Shown piece after piece: positions 25,014 through 33,484 of a DNA stretch of 64,000 nucleotides. The position numbers and the translations under genes are program-made. Below the pieces are notes generated by a model. That model was not told the origin of the DNA. It did no database searches and saw only the letters and a list, made by a program, of their open reading frames with translations. The stretch's first letter is position 1. The number at the start of each line of letters is the position of its first letter. Source of the stretch: an uncultured Porphyromonadaceae bacterium (GTDB lineage Bacteria > Bacteroidota > Bacteroidia > Bacteroidales > Muribaculaceae); NCBI GenBank assembly GCA_900545955.1, contig URAU01000014.1:1-64000 (forward strand), given 5' to 3'.

Positions 25014-25808
25014 TCAGTCGGTGATAAGCTGCAGATGGCCCGGATAAGGGGCATCGGTATCATAATAGCAGAAATCCGTATCAAGGGAGCGTAGCATGTC
25101 ACCCGACGATATGCCGGTTTCAAGAATATGGCGCAGGAGAAGTCCTCGGAGTGTTTTGAGGCGTCCGCTCCCGGGAGTAGAAAGCCCATTTGCCCCTTCC
25201 TGTTGGAAATTTGCCACATACACCGACGCAAAGGCCTTCACTGCCTTCCAGTCGATGCACTTCGATGCGTCGGCCGGAAGAAGATTCAATACCTCGCGAC
25301 ATCCGGAGGTTTTAACCAGATTTACCAGCGAGACCGTTAGGCGGCTACGCCAGAAGGCGCTGAGAGCCCTCCCGTCGGGAGCTATGCGGTCGGAATAGTC
25401 AAGGCGGTAAGGTTTGATTATGTCGTCGGGAGCGAGCCATCCGTAGGCCGACGATACTATGCGCAGACCTCGGCGTGCCCGTTCCATGGCCTCAGGCGAA
25501 AGTGATACAGCGTCGAGAGCCTTGAATACTACGCCTGAGAATGCATCGATGGCGCGGTAGCCGTGGTTTTTGTCGGGAAAATCATAAACCATCTTCACCA
25601 TTGCGGCAGCAGATTTCGGCCCAACCTTGAGGCGGCCCGACAGTTCTGACGCTGTAAGTCCGCGCAGTCCGGCCATAATTGCGTCCGCTTCGAATTCGTA
25701 GCACGGAAGCACACTTTCTCCCACCGTCGGACTGCAGCAAGGTGATTCCGGCGTTACGGCTACCTGCTTTGCCGACATGGATTTCGATTCTGCAATCAGC
25801 ACAATCAT
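25014..25808 (-). CDS. yaaA: YaaA family peroxide-stress protein
   Basis: The 264-aa protein follows the YaaA (DUF328) pattern: N-terminal MIVLIAESKSM, the AFSGVVFKALDA segment, then SSAYGWLAPDDIIKPYRLDYSD and C-terminal VANFQQEG. In E. coli YaaA lowers free iron and protects DNA during peroxide stress. It lies 23 bp after rlmB at the 3' end of the long minus-strand dnaN cluster, next to the repair gene recN, which fits a role in DNA protection. Confidence 0.88.
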   Translation of the reverse strand: MIVLIAESKSMSAKQVAVTPESPCCSPTVGESVLPCYEFEADAIMAGLRGLTASELSGRLKVGPKSAAAMVKMVYDFPDKNHGYRAIDAFSGVVFKALDAVSLSPEAMERARRGLRIVSSAYGWLAPDDIIKPYRLDYSDRIAPDGRALSAFWRSRLTVSLVNLVKTSGCREVLNLLPADASKCIDWKAVKAFASVYVANFQQEGANGLSTPGSGRLKTLRGLLLRHILETGISSGDMLRSLDTDFCYYDTDAPYPGHLQLITD

Positions 25809-25831
25809 GGCGCGGTCATATTTTGAATGAG

Positions 25832-26584
25832 TCAGCGTATGCGTCCGGCTGCCATGCGTTGGCTGACGGCCCGGTAAATTATAACTCCGGCGGCAACCGA
25901 CACGTTGAGTGAGGATACATGTCCCAGTTGCGGGATGGCAACGCGTGTGGTGGCCAGACGCAACACGTCGGGAGAAATCCCCACATCCTCAGCGCCCATT
26001 ACAATGGCTGTCGGCTGGGTGTAGTCGGCTTCGGTATAGTCGACCGACCCCTTTTCAGTAGCGGCTATGATGCGAAAACCGCAGTCGAGCAGATACTTAA
26101 CAGAGTTGACGGTGCTACCTTCACGGCACACGGGCAGATAGCTCAGCGCTCCGGCCGATGTCTTCATGGCGTCGGCGCCTACGCTTACGCCTCCACGGCG
26201 CGGGATTACGATGGCGTCGACGCCGGCACACTCGCAGGTGCGCGCTATCGCGCCGAAGTTGCGTACGTCGGTTATTCCGTCGAGCAGCACTATGAGCGGC
26301 ACACGTCCTTCCTCGAAAAGCGATGGCACCACGGTGTCAAGTCGCGCGTAGCTCACGGCCGACAGCATCGCCACCACCCCCTGGTGGTTGCGGCGCGTCA
26401 GCCGGTTGATTTTCTCAATCGGCACTTTCTGGAGGAGGATTTTATTGGCCTTGAGCACACTCATAAGTTCGCGGGCAAGGTCGCCCTGCAGGGTGTTGGC
26501 TACGAAAACCTTGTCGATTTCGCGTCCGGCCTCCACGGCCTCGATTACGGCGCGTATGCCGTATATGTAGTCGGAATTTTCCAT
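25832..26584 (-). CDS. rlmB: 23S rRNA 2'-O-methyltransferase RlmB (SpoU family)
   Basis: The 250-aa protein has an N-terminal substrate-binding domain (YGIRAVIEAVEAGREIDKVFVA) and a SPOUT knot with motif 1 DGITDVRNFGAIARTCE, motif 2 AIVMGAEDVGIS and motif 3 IPQLGHVSSLNVSVAAGVIIY. It methylates the ribose of G2251 (E. coli numbering) in the peptidyl site of 23S rRNA. It follows recN by 15 bp. Related SpoU enzymes acting on tRNA are the main alternative. Confidence 0.92.
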   Translation of the reverse strand: MENSDYIYGIRAVIEAVEAGREIDKVFVANTLQGDLARELMSVLKANKILLQKVPIEKINRLTRRNHQGVVAMLSAVSYARLDTVVPSLFEEGRVPLIVLLDGITDVRNFGAIARTCECAGVDAIVIPRRGGVSVGADAMKTSAGALSYLPVCREGSTVNSVKYLLDCGFRIIAATEKGSVDYTEADYTQPTAIVMGAEDVGISPDVLRLATTRVAIPQLGHVSSLNVSVAAGVIIYRAVSQRMAAGRIR

Positions 26585-26599
26585 CGGTAAATCTTGAAT

Positions 26600-28285
26600 T
26601 CAATGTGTTTGGCTTGCGGAGAGAAGGGCGCGCGCGTTTGCGGTGGCGGCCGCGTCGACTGCCGAGCCCGAGAGCATCTTTGCTATCTCCTCAACGCGTT
26701 CGTCGGCCGAAAGTTCGCCCACAGATGTAACAGTCGATGTCTCGGTGTCGTGCTTGAACACGCGGAAGTGCCGGTTGCCCAACGCGGCTACCTGTGGCAG
26801 GTGGGTTATCGCAATCACCTGTATGTGGGCGGAGATTTCCTTCATCAGTCCACCCATGCGGGCGGCAATGGCGCCGGAAACGCCGGTATCGACCTCGTCG
26901 AATACGATGGTTGGCATCTGAAGTGTCGTGGCGGCGAGCGACTTCACCGCGAGCATCAGGCGCGAGATTTCGCCTCCGGAGGCGGATGAAGCAACAGTGG
27001 TCGGTGTCTGGTTCTTGTTGAAAGCGAACAGGAACTCTACGGCGTCACTGCCTGTGGGCCCAAGAGGCGTTTTGTTCAGGGCAATTTCCACGCGCAGGTT
27101 GTCCATCCCCAGCGGTCGTGCCTGGTCGGCAAGTGCGTCCCCGAGTCGTTCTGCTTCAGCAGCCCGTCGGTCGGTAAGCTCGGCCGCTACGGCCAGTGCG
27201 GCCTTCTTGGCGCGCTTTGCCTCCACTTCAAGGGCGCGGAGTGTCTCGTCGCCAAGGTCGAGGGCGCGCAGTCGGTCTGCCATCTGCTCGCGCAGGGCTA
27301 TCAGGTCGTTCTCGTGGTCAACCTTGTAGCGACGCATAAGGGTGTAGATGGTTGCAAGTCGGTTTTCTACATCGTCGAGCCGCGCGGGGTCGTCGGGCAT
27401 ATTCTCGGCCATGGTCTCGTAGGCTGAGGTAAGGTCATCGAGCTCGATACGGAGGCTCTCCAGACGCTGTTCGAGCTCGGATGTCTCTTCGCCCGGTGCG
27501 AGTTGCGCAAGTCGCGCTGCGTAGCCTGATGCCTCTTCGAGCTGGGCGACGGCGCCGCTCTCCTCGCTTGCAAAAAGGCGTCGGATAGCTGCCAGGGCGT
27601 CGCCAATAGCGGCTGCATTGGCCAGGCGCCGTTGCTCGGCCTCAAGGGCGGCTACCTCATCCGGCTGAATTACAGCCTCTACAAGCTGATAGTGCTGAAA
27701 TCGAAGATATTCTTCCTCCTCATGGGCCTGATCGAGCTGTGCGCGCTCCTGGCGATAGCGCCGCAGCGCATGGCGGTAGGCAGTGTATGCCGCCGAGTAG
27801 CGTTCGAGTATAGTATGATTGCCGGCAAGCGAGTCGAGCAGACGCAGCTGGTATGCTTGATCGGCCAGCAGGGCATTCTGGTGCTGGGAGTGGATATCTA
27901 CGAGTAGTGCTGCAATTTTTTGCAGCTGCGCCAGCGTAATGAGCGAATCGTTGACAAACACGCGATTACGGCCGTTGGAGGCCAATTCGCGGCGAAGCGT
28001 CAGGGTGTTGGTTCCTTTTTCAGGCTCTACTCCCGCTTCTGCGAGGGCTTCGTGCAGACGCGGATCGGCATCGGCGATGGTGAATGTCGCTTCCACCACC
28101 GATTTCTCATCTGGTCGGCGGATTACGCGGCTGTCGGCCCTCGCACCCAAAAGGAGGCCGAGAGCTCCGAGAATTATCGATTTGCCCGCGCCGGTTTCGC
28201 CGGTGATTATGTTGAGCCCCGGTCCGAAAGTCAGGTCGATGGAGTCAATCAGGGCATAGTTGGATATGTGGAGGTCAGTTATCAT
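26600..28285 (-). CDS. recN: DNA repair protein RecN
   Basis: The 561-aa SMC-like ATPase has Walker A GETGAGKS (29-36), two coiled-coil arms around about residues 155-360 and a C-terminal half with SGGEISRLMLAVK (signature) and TIVFDEVDTGVSG (Walker B). RecN holds broken DNA ends together during recombination repair. Its start overlaps the stop of the DUF4835 gene by 4 bp, so the two are translationally coupled, an arrangement I recall from other Bacteroidetes. Confidence 0.96.
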   Translation of the reverse strand: MITDLHISNYALIDSIDLTFGPGLNIITGETGAGKSIILGALGLLLGARADSRVIRRPDEKSVVEATFTIADADPRLHEALAEAGVEPEKGTNTLTLRRELASNGRNRVFVNDSLITLAQLQKIAALLVDIHSQHQNALLADQAYQLRLLDSLAGNHTILERYSAAYTAYRHALRRYRQERAQLDQAHEEEEYLRFQHYQLVEAVIQPDEVAALEAEQRRLANAAAIGDALAAIRRLFASEESGAVAQLEEASGYAARLAQLAPGEETSELEQRLESLRIELDDLTSAYETMAENMPDDPARLDDVENRLATIYTLMRRYKVDHENDLIALREQMADRLRALDLGDETLRALEVEAKRAKKAALAVAAELTDRRAAEAERLGDALADQARPLGMDNLRVEIALNKTPLGPTGSDAVEFLFAFNKNQTPTTVASSASGGEISRLMLAVKSLAATTLQMPTIVFDEVDTGVSGAIAARMGGLMKEISAHIQVIAITHLPQVAALGNRHFRVFKHDTETSTVTSVGELSADERVEEIAKMLSGSAVDAAATANARALLSASQTH

Positions 28286-29190
28286 TTCTGCTTTCCTGCC
28301 TTGAGTTCGTTGATGCGTTTCATCTCGGTGGGATAAAGCTTTGACAGCAGTTCGGCCACCTTCTCGCGTTCGGTCTGCGAGGCTTTTGAATATACGTTCA
28401 CCAGTTCGTCGAGTTTGGCGTCCTTGAAAAGCGAAAGTGCCACGTTCATCGGGTCGGACTGATAAATCTTATCGAGGGCTGCGAGACTTTCTGTAATGCG
28501 TTGGCGTCCCTTGTCGGGCGAGAGAAACATCTCGTCGAGGCCGGTGCGGTGGTACTGGTAGAGCATGTCGCGTGAGGCCGAGGTCTGCGGCTCGGTGAAA
28601 GCTCCCAGCAGGGCCGCGCGGTTTTTCTTGTCTTCAAAGGCCTTCCAGCCTCCTTCGCCCGACGACTGCGCCATCTGCACTATGGCACGCAAGCGCTCGA
28701 ACGCTTCGTCGCCGCCGTGTGGAGCGAACGTGTCGCCGTCGAGGGCTATGATGAAATAGGCGTAAAAATTGAGTATGGCCGTCAGCTGGTTCTCCATCGT
28801 GTTGACGGTGAACGTAAGCGGTTCGCCCTGCTGATAGCTGAATTCTACATTTTTGTCCTTGAAGTTCAGTACCGTTGTAGTGTAGGCGCTGTTGTAGACC
28901 GGACGTGTGGATTGCACCTGAATGTCGCCCTTCACAACGTTGTCGGTATAGTCGGCCACAGTTAGGAAAAAACGGCAGTCGATGCGCTCGTTGAGCGCGT
29001 ACTGGTCGTTGGTGAAGTGGGTGGTGTTGAAATATTCGCGCATTGACTCTTCAAGGGTGGTGAATACGTCGCGGTTCACGTTCTGGAGCTGGTCGGTGTT
29101 GATAGTCACTTCGCAGTTGAGTTCCTGAGCGCGTAGGCCGCTGCCTGATGCGAGCGCGAGCGCCACGACCATGATGAAAAGTCTTGTCAT
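28282..29190 (-). CDS. porD: DUF4835 family protein, PorD-like (type IX secretion associated)
   Basis: The 302-aa protein has a signal peptide (MTRLFIMVVALALASGSGLRAQ by position 1-22) and the DUF4835 body: ELNCEVTINTDQLQNVNRDVF, FYAYFIIALDGDTFAPHGG and a C-terminal helical tail. DUF4835 proteins are annotated as PorD and linked with the type IX secretion system, though their exact role is unclear. The start at 29190 puts the signal peptide first; an in-frame ATG 15 codons upstream adds a basic leader. It sits between coaBC and recN, a lineage-specific order. Confidence 0.85.
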   Translation of the reverse strand: MTRLFIMVVALALASGSGLRAQELNCEVTINTDQLQNVNRDVFTTLEESMREYFNTTHFTNDQYALNERIDCRFFLTVADYTDNVVKGDIQVQSTRPVYNSAYTTTVLNFKDKNVEFSYQQGEPLTFTVNTMENQLTAILNFYAYFIIALDGDTFAPHGGDEAFERLRAIVQMAQSSGEGGWKAFEDKKNRAALLGAFTEPQTSASRDMLYQYHRTGLDEMFLSPDKGRQRITESLAALDKIYQSDPMNVALSLFKDAKLDELVNVYSKASQTEREKVAELLSKLYPTEMKRINELKAGKQK

Positions 29191-29247
29191 GGTGCGGCGT
29201 AGGATTGACTGACGGGCGATGGGGGAGAGGTTCATTGTGTTGAAATG

Positions 29248-30492
29248 TTAATTTTCAGGGAGAGAGTCGAAAATGTCGGCGGCTACATCGGCTTTGCTCT
29301 TCAGGGGAAAGGATCGTGTGGAGCCGTCGGTGAAGACAATGGTTATGCGGTTGGTATCTGTACCGAATCCGGCTCCGGCATCTTCGAGAGAGTTGATCAC
29401 CACCATATCGAGTTTCTTGCGACGAAGCTTTTCACGGCCGTTTTCGATAGCGTGATCGGTTTCCAGGGCGAAACCCACGAGAAGCTGATTCTGGCGCTTG
29501 CGTGCGCCAAGGGTTGCGGCTATGTCGGGATTTTTCACTAACTCAAGGGTGGGAACTTCGGTGTGCTCGCGTTTTATCTTGCGTGCGGCGGGATTAGCAA
29601 CGGTATAGTCGGCCACTGCAGCCGCCATTATGGCAATGTCGGCGGTGGGAAAGGCTTCCAGACAAGCGTCCAGCATCTCTCTGGCAGATTCCACATCTAC
29701 GGTCAGCACACCTGAATCCTTAGAGGGCCGCACTTCCGTAGGGCCGAGCACCAGCTTCACGTCAGCGCCGCGGCGGGCGGCCTCCTCCGCCAGAGCCACA
29801 CCCATACGGCCGGTAGAGAAGTTGCTGATATAACGTACTGGATCGATGCGCTCGCGGGTGGGGCCGGCGGTTATCAGCACGCGTTTCCCTTTGAGCGGCT
29901 GCATGAGTACGTTGCCGACCGGATTTTCAGTTCCTTTGTGCAGCGTCTCCTCTTCAAGCATGCGTTGCAGCGCCTCCACTATGTGCTCGGGCTCGGCCAT
30001 GCGGCCTTTCCCCACAAGGTGCGAGGCAAGTTCGCCGCTCTCAGCCTCTACGATCCGCACGCCGTCGGATTCAAGTGTGGCAAGGTTGCGGCACGTGGTA
30101 GGATGGAGCATCATATCAAAGTCCATCGCCGGCGCAATCATGCGTGGGGCGCGTGTGGAGAGATAGGAGGTGACGAGCATGTTGTCGGCCACGCCTGTTG
30201 CCATCTTGGCGATTGTGGATGCCGTGGCGGGTGCGACCACAAAGGCATCCGCCCAAAGGCCGAGATCCACATGGCTGTTCCACTGGCCGGTGTTGGCGGT
30301 GAAGAACTCGCTGATTACGGGCCGCCCGCTTAGCGTGGAGAACGTCACCGGTGTTATGAATTCGCGGGCGTTGGGTGTCATGATTACCTGCACCTCGGCG
30401 CCGGATTTAACCAGCAGCCTGACAAGAACAGCTGATTTATATGCTGCGATGCCCCCTGTGATTCCAACAACTATATGTTTGCCTTTCAGCAT
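29248..30492 (-). CDS. coaBC: Bifunctional phosphopantothenoylcysteine decarboxylase / phosphopantothenate-cysteine ligase
   Basis: The 414-aa fusion makes 4'-phosphopantetheine for coenzyme A. The N-terminal CoaC flavoprotein has GITGGIAAYKS and the PAMDFDMMLHPTT active-site segment with a His in place of the usual MxxNMW pattern context; the C-terminal CoaB has ITAGPTRERIDPVRYISNFSTGRMG and KIKREH. The start at 30492 is preferred over the ATG at 30516 because a promoter-like TAATTTG lies between them (minus strand, about 30508-30502). It follows decamer array 10 and leads the porD-recN-rlmB-yaaA stretch. Confidence 0.94.
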   Translation of the reverse strand: MLKGKHIVVGITGGIAAYKSAVLVRLLVKSGAEVQVIMTPNAREFITPVTFSTLSGRPVISEFFTANTGQWNSHVDLGLWADAFVVAPATASTIAKMATGVADNMLVTSYLSTRAPRMIAPAMDFDMMLHPTTCRNLATLESDGVRIVEAESGELASHLVGKGRMAEPEHIVEALQRMLEEETLHKGTENPVGNVLMQPLKGKRVLITAGPTRERIDPVRYISNFSTGRMGVALAEEAARRGADVKLVLGPTEVRPSKDSGVLTVDVESAREMLDACLEAFPTADIAIMAAAVADYTVANPAARKIKREHTEVPTLELVKNPDIAATLGARKRQNQLLVGFALETDHAIENGREKLRRKKLDMVVINSLEDAGAGFGTDTNRITIVFTDGSTRSFPLKSKADVAADIFDSLPEN

Positions 30493-30510
30493 CTTTTCAA
30501 TCCAAATTAT

Positions 30511-30608
30511 TTCCATTCGGGAATACTCCCGTTTTTTTCCGATCTAAATCCAGACTATTCTCGATTAATCCGGATCAATCATGATTATCTCGATTAATCC
30601 GAAAATCC
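30511..30608. repeat. Decamer array 10 between dnaQ and coaBC
   Basis: About ten units of 10 nt (gaatactccc, gtttttttcc, gatctaaatc, cagactattc, tcgattaatc, cggatcaatc, atgattatct, cgattaatcc, gaaaatccgg). It lies downstream of dnaQ and directly upstream of coaBC on the minus strand. Confidence 0.85.
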
Positions 30609-30611
30609 GGG

Positions 30612-30646
30612 TGATTGATTGCCAACGATTACTTTCAAATCAATCA
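30612..30646 (-). terminator. Hairpin after dnaQ
   Basis: tgattgatt / aatcaatca with a 17-nt loop lies 12 nt beyond the dnaQ stop. No clear T run, so it is at best a weak or Rho-assisted terminator. Confidence 0.4.
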
Positions 30647-30657
30647 GTTGCCCCGAA

Positions 30658-31422
30658 TCAGCGGTGGTGTCGCATCCGGATGGCCGTGAAGCGCCGCTTG
30701 GTTTCGCTGGGGAAATCTCCCTGCTGAATCCAGTTGTAGTAGCCGGGATCCTTCTGAAGCACGTCGGCGGCGAGCTGACCTTTATATTTGCCGAAGTTGA
30801 TTACCTCGCGGTGCTGGTCGTCGTAGACAAGACGACCGGCAAGGTCTACATTCTTCTGCTGCATCGAGAAATCGGATAGTCCGTCGATGTCGCAGGGGAG
30901 GTCGGCGTAGCGCTCAAGCTGCGCCAGAAGCACTTCGTAGGTGGCGCGGGTGTCGGCGTTAGCCGAGTGGGCGCCCTCCAGGTCTTTGTCGCAGTAGAAG
31001 CGGTATGCAGCCGAGAGCGTGCGCTGCTCCTTCTTGTGGAAAATGGTCTGAACGTCGACGTAGCGTGGAGCGGTGAAATCGAAATCCACCCCCACGCGGG
31101 CGAACTCCTCGGCGAGCATCGGTACGTCGAAGCGATTGGAGTTGAAGCCTGCGATGTCGCATCCCGCGAAGCTCTCGGCGAGCTGCGCGGCTATGTCGGC
31201 GAACAGGGGCTTGTCGGCCACGTCGGCGTCGGTGATATGGTGGACGGCCGTTGCTTCGGCAGGAATCGGCATTCCGGGATTAACACGCACGGTGCGCTGA
31301 AGGTCGTGGCCGTCGGGATAAACTTTAATCATCGAAATCTCCACGATGCGGTCGCGAAGTATATTGGTGCCCGTTGTCTCCAGGTCGAAGAACATTATCG
31401 GGCGTTCGAGTTTCAGTCTCAT
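30658..31422 (-). CDS. dnaQ: DEDDh 3'-5' exonuclease, DNA polymerase III epsilon-like
   Basis: The 254-aa protein has exonuclease motif I FFDLETTGTN (Asp13, Glu15), motif II around GFNSNRFDVPML and motif III HSANADTRATYEV with the catalytic His and Asp. A C-terminal extension of about 70 residues (FGKYKGQLAADVLQKDPGYYNWI) resembles the small exonuclease-associated module seen in Bacteroidetes homologues. It is probably the proofreading subunit or a related nuclease. It follows dnaN by 37 bp, so clamp and nuclease are made together. Confidence 0.88.
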   Translation of the reverse strand: MRLKLERPIMFFDLETTGTNILRDRIVEISMIKVYPDGHDLQRTVRVNPGMPIPAEATAVHHITDADVADKPLFADIAAQLAESFAGCDIAGFNSNRFDVPMLAEEFARVGVDFDFTAPRYVDVQTIFHKKEQRTLSAAYRFYCDKDLEGAHSANADTRATYEVLLAQLERYADLPCDIDGLSDFSMQQKNVDLAGRLVYDDQHREVINFGKYKGQLAADVLQKDPGYYNWIQQGDFPSETKRRFTAIRMRHHR

Positions 31423-31459
31423 TCTTAAGCAGGGTAATGGTGGTATGGGTGCCGTGGGA

Positions 31460-32593
31460 TCAGAAATCGCGCACGGCCATGGGCATGAGGATAATCACCA
31501 GTTCGGTGTTTTCCTCGTTTTCCTCGGGCTCGAAGCGTCCGGGGCGGGAGGGATCGGCCAGGCGGATTATAAGGTTCTGGGTCTCGATGGTAGAGAATAT
31601 CTCCAGAAGGAAAGAGGCGCTGAACCCGATTACCATATTGTCGCCTGTAAAGTCGCAGGGCACGTCCTCATGGGCGAAAGCACTGTTGTTGGGGTCGTCG
31701 ACTTTCATCTCCACGCGGTCGGGCGTGAAGCGGAATTTTACCAGACCATGGCTCGGATCGGTGCAGACTGCCACACGGCGCACGGCCGTAAGAATCGAGG
31801 CGCGGTCCACTGTCACAACATAGGGGTTGCTCTGCGGAATAACGCGGTTATAATCGGGGAAATTGCCTTTGATAAAGCGGCTTGTGAGGGTGATATTGCC
31901 CGATTTAAACACGGCGCTACGCGGCGAGACGGTCATTTCTACGTTTTCCTCCTTGTCGAGCAGTGTCTTGAGGATTACTGCCGGCTTGAGCGGCAGGATG
32001 AAGGAGGCGGTGATGCCGGGGGCGGAGGTGCGGTCGATGTAGCGCACGAGTTTACGTGTGTCGGTCGATACGAAGGTGATACCGTCTTCTTTCATGTCCC
32101 AGAGAATACCCATCATCTGCGGACGCAGTTCGTCGGTTCCTACGGCGAAAATGGTGTTCTCCACGCCGTTGAGCACCTGGCTGGCCGGTACGGTGGTTTT
32201 CAAGGTTTCGGCTGCCTCCTCTTCTTCCTCGATTGTGCGCGGGTACTGCTGACCCTCCATTGCCATCATGTCGAAACTTCCTCCGGGGAAGGTGATTTTC
32301 ACCATATAGTTGTCGGGGTTGATGTCAAACTCCACGTCGACGTCGGGAAGTTCCTTTGCGATATCGGAAATGCGACGCGCGTTCAGGCAGAATTCACCTT
32401 CACCCTCTGCATGGGCAAGCGCCAGCTGTGCTGTCAGAGTGTTCTCCGTATCGGAGGCGGTGATGGTCAGCATGTCGTCGGCCACCTTCCAATGGAAGTT
32501 GTCGAGAATGGTCAGCGTGTTTTTGGAGTTGATTACTTTGCTCACGCCCGAAAGGGTAGAATAGAGGGCTTTGCTCGGAACTTTGAATTTCAT
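31460..32593 (-). CDS. dnaN: DNA polymerase III beta subunit (sliding clamp)
   Basis: The 377-aa protein has the three-domain clamp fold: N-terminal KFKVPSKALYSTLSGVSKVINSK (by position 2-24), central IKGNFPDYNRVIP and C-terminal IILMPMAV, the partner-binding pocket. It tethers the polymerase to DNA. A loop rich in Glu (EEEEEA, about residue 120) is an extra feature of this lineage. It is the first gene of the minus-strand cluster and has a strong promoter. It is not next to dnaA here. Confidence 0.97.
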   Translation of the reverse strand: MKFKVPSKALYSTLSGVSKVINSKNTLTILDNFHWKVADDMLTITASDTENTLTAQLALAHAEGEGEFCLNARRISDIAKELPDVDVEFDINPDNYMVKITFPGGSFDMMAMEGQQYPRTIEEEEEAAETLKTTVPASQVLNGVENTIFAVGTDELRPQMMGILWDMKEDGITFVSTDTRKLVRYIDRTSAPGITASFILPLKPAVILKTLLDKEENVEMTVSPRSAVFKSGNITLTSRFIKGNFPDYNRVIPQSNPYVVTVDRASILTAVRRVAVCTDPSHGLVKFRFTPDRVEMKVDDPNNSAFAHEDVPCDFTGDNMVIGFSASFLLEIFSTIETQNLIIRLADPSRPGRFEPEENEENTELVIILMPMAVRDF

Positions 32594-32639
32594 ATGGCGG
32601 TATTTGTTTGTTGTCGGTCAATGAATCTTTTAAATCCGT

Positions 32640-32670
32640 CAAATTTACGAATTTTTTTCAATCGGTGCAA
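32640..32670 (-). promoter_or_regulatory. Promoter of the dnaN cluster (TTG-N20-TAAATTTG)
   Basis: On the minus strand TTG (32670-32668) and TAAATTTG (32647-32640), spacer 20. Leader about 40 nt. Confidence 0.8.
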
Positions 32671-32792
32671 CCCCTGAATGCCTCAGGCGAACGCGCCCGA
32701 AGTTTCCAGCTGTTTTGGCGAACAATAGTGGTGACGCGACGTTTACATTTTAAAGCGAAAACGTAAAAACTGTTTAATCTCACCTAAAAACT

Positions 32793-33398
32793 ATGGCAAC
32801 AACACAAAATGCGGCTGCAGCAGCCGTCAAAAGTATTAAGGGAACGCGCACGGAGCAGGCTATTGTAAACGCCTACATAAGCGAATCCCAGGCGTATACA
32901 CGTTATACCTATTATGCCCAACAGGCACAGAAGGAAAATCTTTTTCCTATCCAGCAGGTTTTTGAAGAGACTGCCGCCAACGAGCTTCATCACGGCAAGG
33001 TGTTCATGAAGATGCTCGAAGGGGGTGTTGTGAACTGCAACGTCGGTGTCGACGCCGTCAAGATTCAGGATACAGCCTCTAATCTTCGTATTTCCATCAA
33101 TGAGGAGCATTATGAAGCTATGGACCAGTATTTCGCCGATGCCAAAGTGGCTGAGGAGGAAGGTTTTCCTGATATCGCCTCCCATTTCCGTGCCATCGCA
33201 GAGGTGGAAAAGCACCATATGGAGCGTTTCTCGCGCTATCTCAAGCGCCTTGAAGATGGTACGCTCTGGAAGCGAGAGGAACCGATTTCCTGGGAGTGTA
33301 TGGTCTGCGGTTATATCTTCGTAGGAACCGAACCCCCAGCCGTATGTCCTGCATGCGACCATCCCTATCAGCACTACCGCGCGCTCGATATGGATTGA
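32793..33398 (+). CDS. rbr: Rubrerythrin
   Basis: The 201-aa protein has the four-helix ferritin-like domain with the diiron ligands in NAYISESQAYTRY, ETAANELHHGK and AEVEKHHMERF, and a C-terminal rubredoxin domain with CMVCGY and CPACDHP. It reduces hydrogen peroxide in anaerobes. An N-terminal Ala-rich stretch of about 17 residues precedes the domain. The upstream 120 bp has no clear TAnnTTTG element, which may mean control by a stress regulator. Confidence 0.95.
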   Translation: MATTQNAAAAAVKSIKGTRTEQAIVNAYISESQAYTRYTYYAQQAQKENLFPIQQVFEETAANELHHGKVFMKMLEGGVVNCNVGVDAVKIQDTASNLRISINEEHYEAMDQYFADAKVAEEEGFPDIASHFRAIAEVEKHHMERFSRYLKRLEDGTLWKREEPISWECMVCGYIFVGTEPPAVCPACDHPYQHYRALDMD

Positions 33399-33450
33399 CC
33401 TTTCTCCTGCTGCAATTAACACATGCGCCGCAAACGTCGGGATTTTTTCC

Positions 33451-33458
33451 TACCTTTG
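33451..33458 (+). promoter_or_regulatory. Promoter -7 element of the methyltransferase gene
   Basis: TACCTTTG, 26 nt before the ATG at 33485. It excludes the long in-frame extension that begins inside rubrerythrin. Confidence 0.55.
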
Positions 33459-33484
33459 CGGCGCATGCCGTATCCTCACAAACT

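Noticed and set aside
31346..32677. 443-codon plus-strand ORF opposite dnaN
   Set aside because: Long only because of codon bias of dnaN on the other strand; composition rich in His and Gly without family features.
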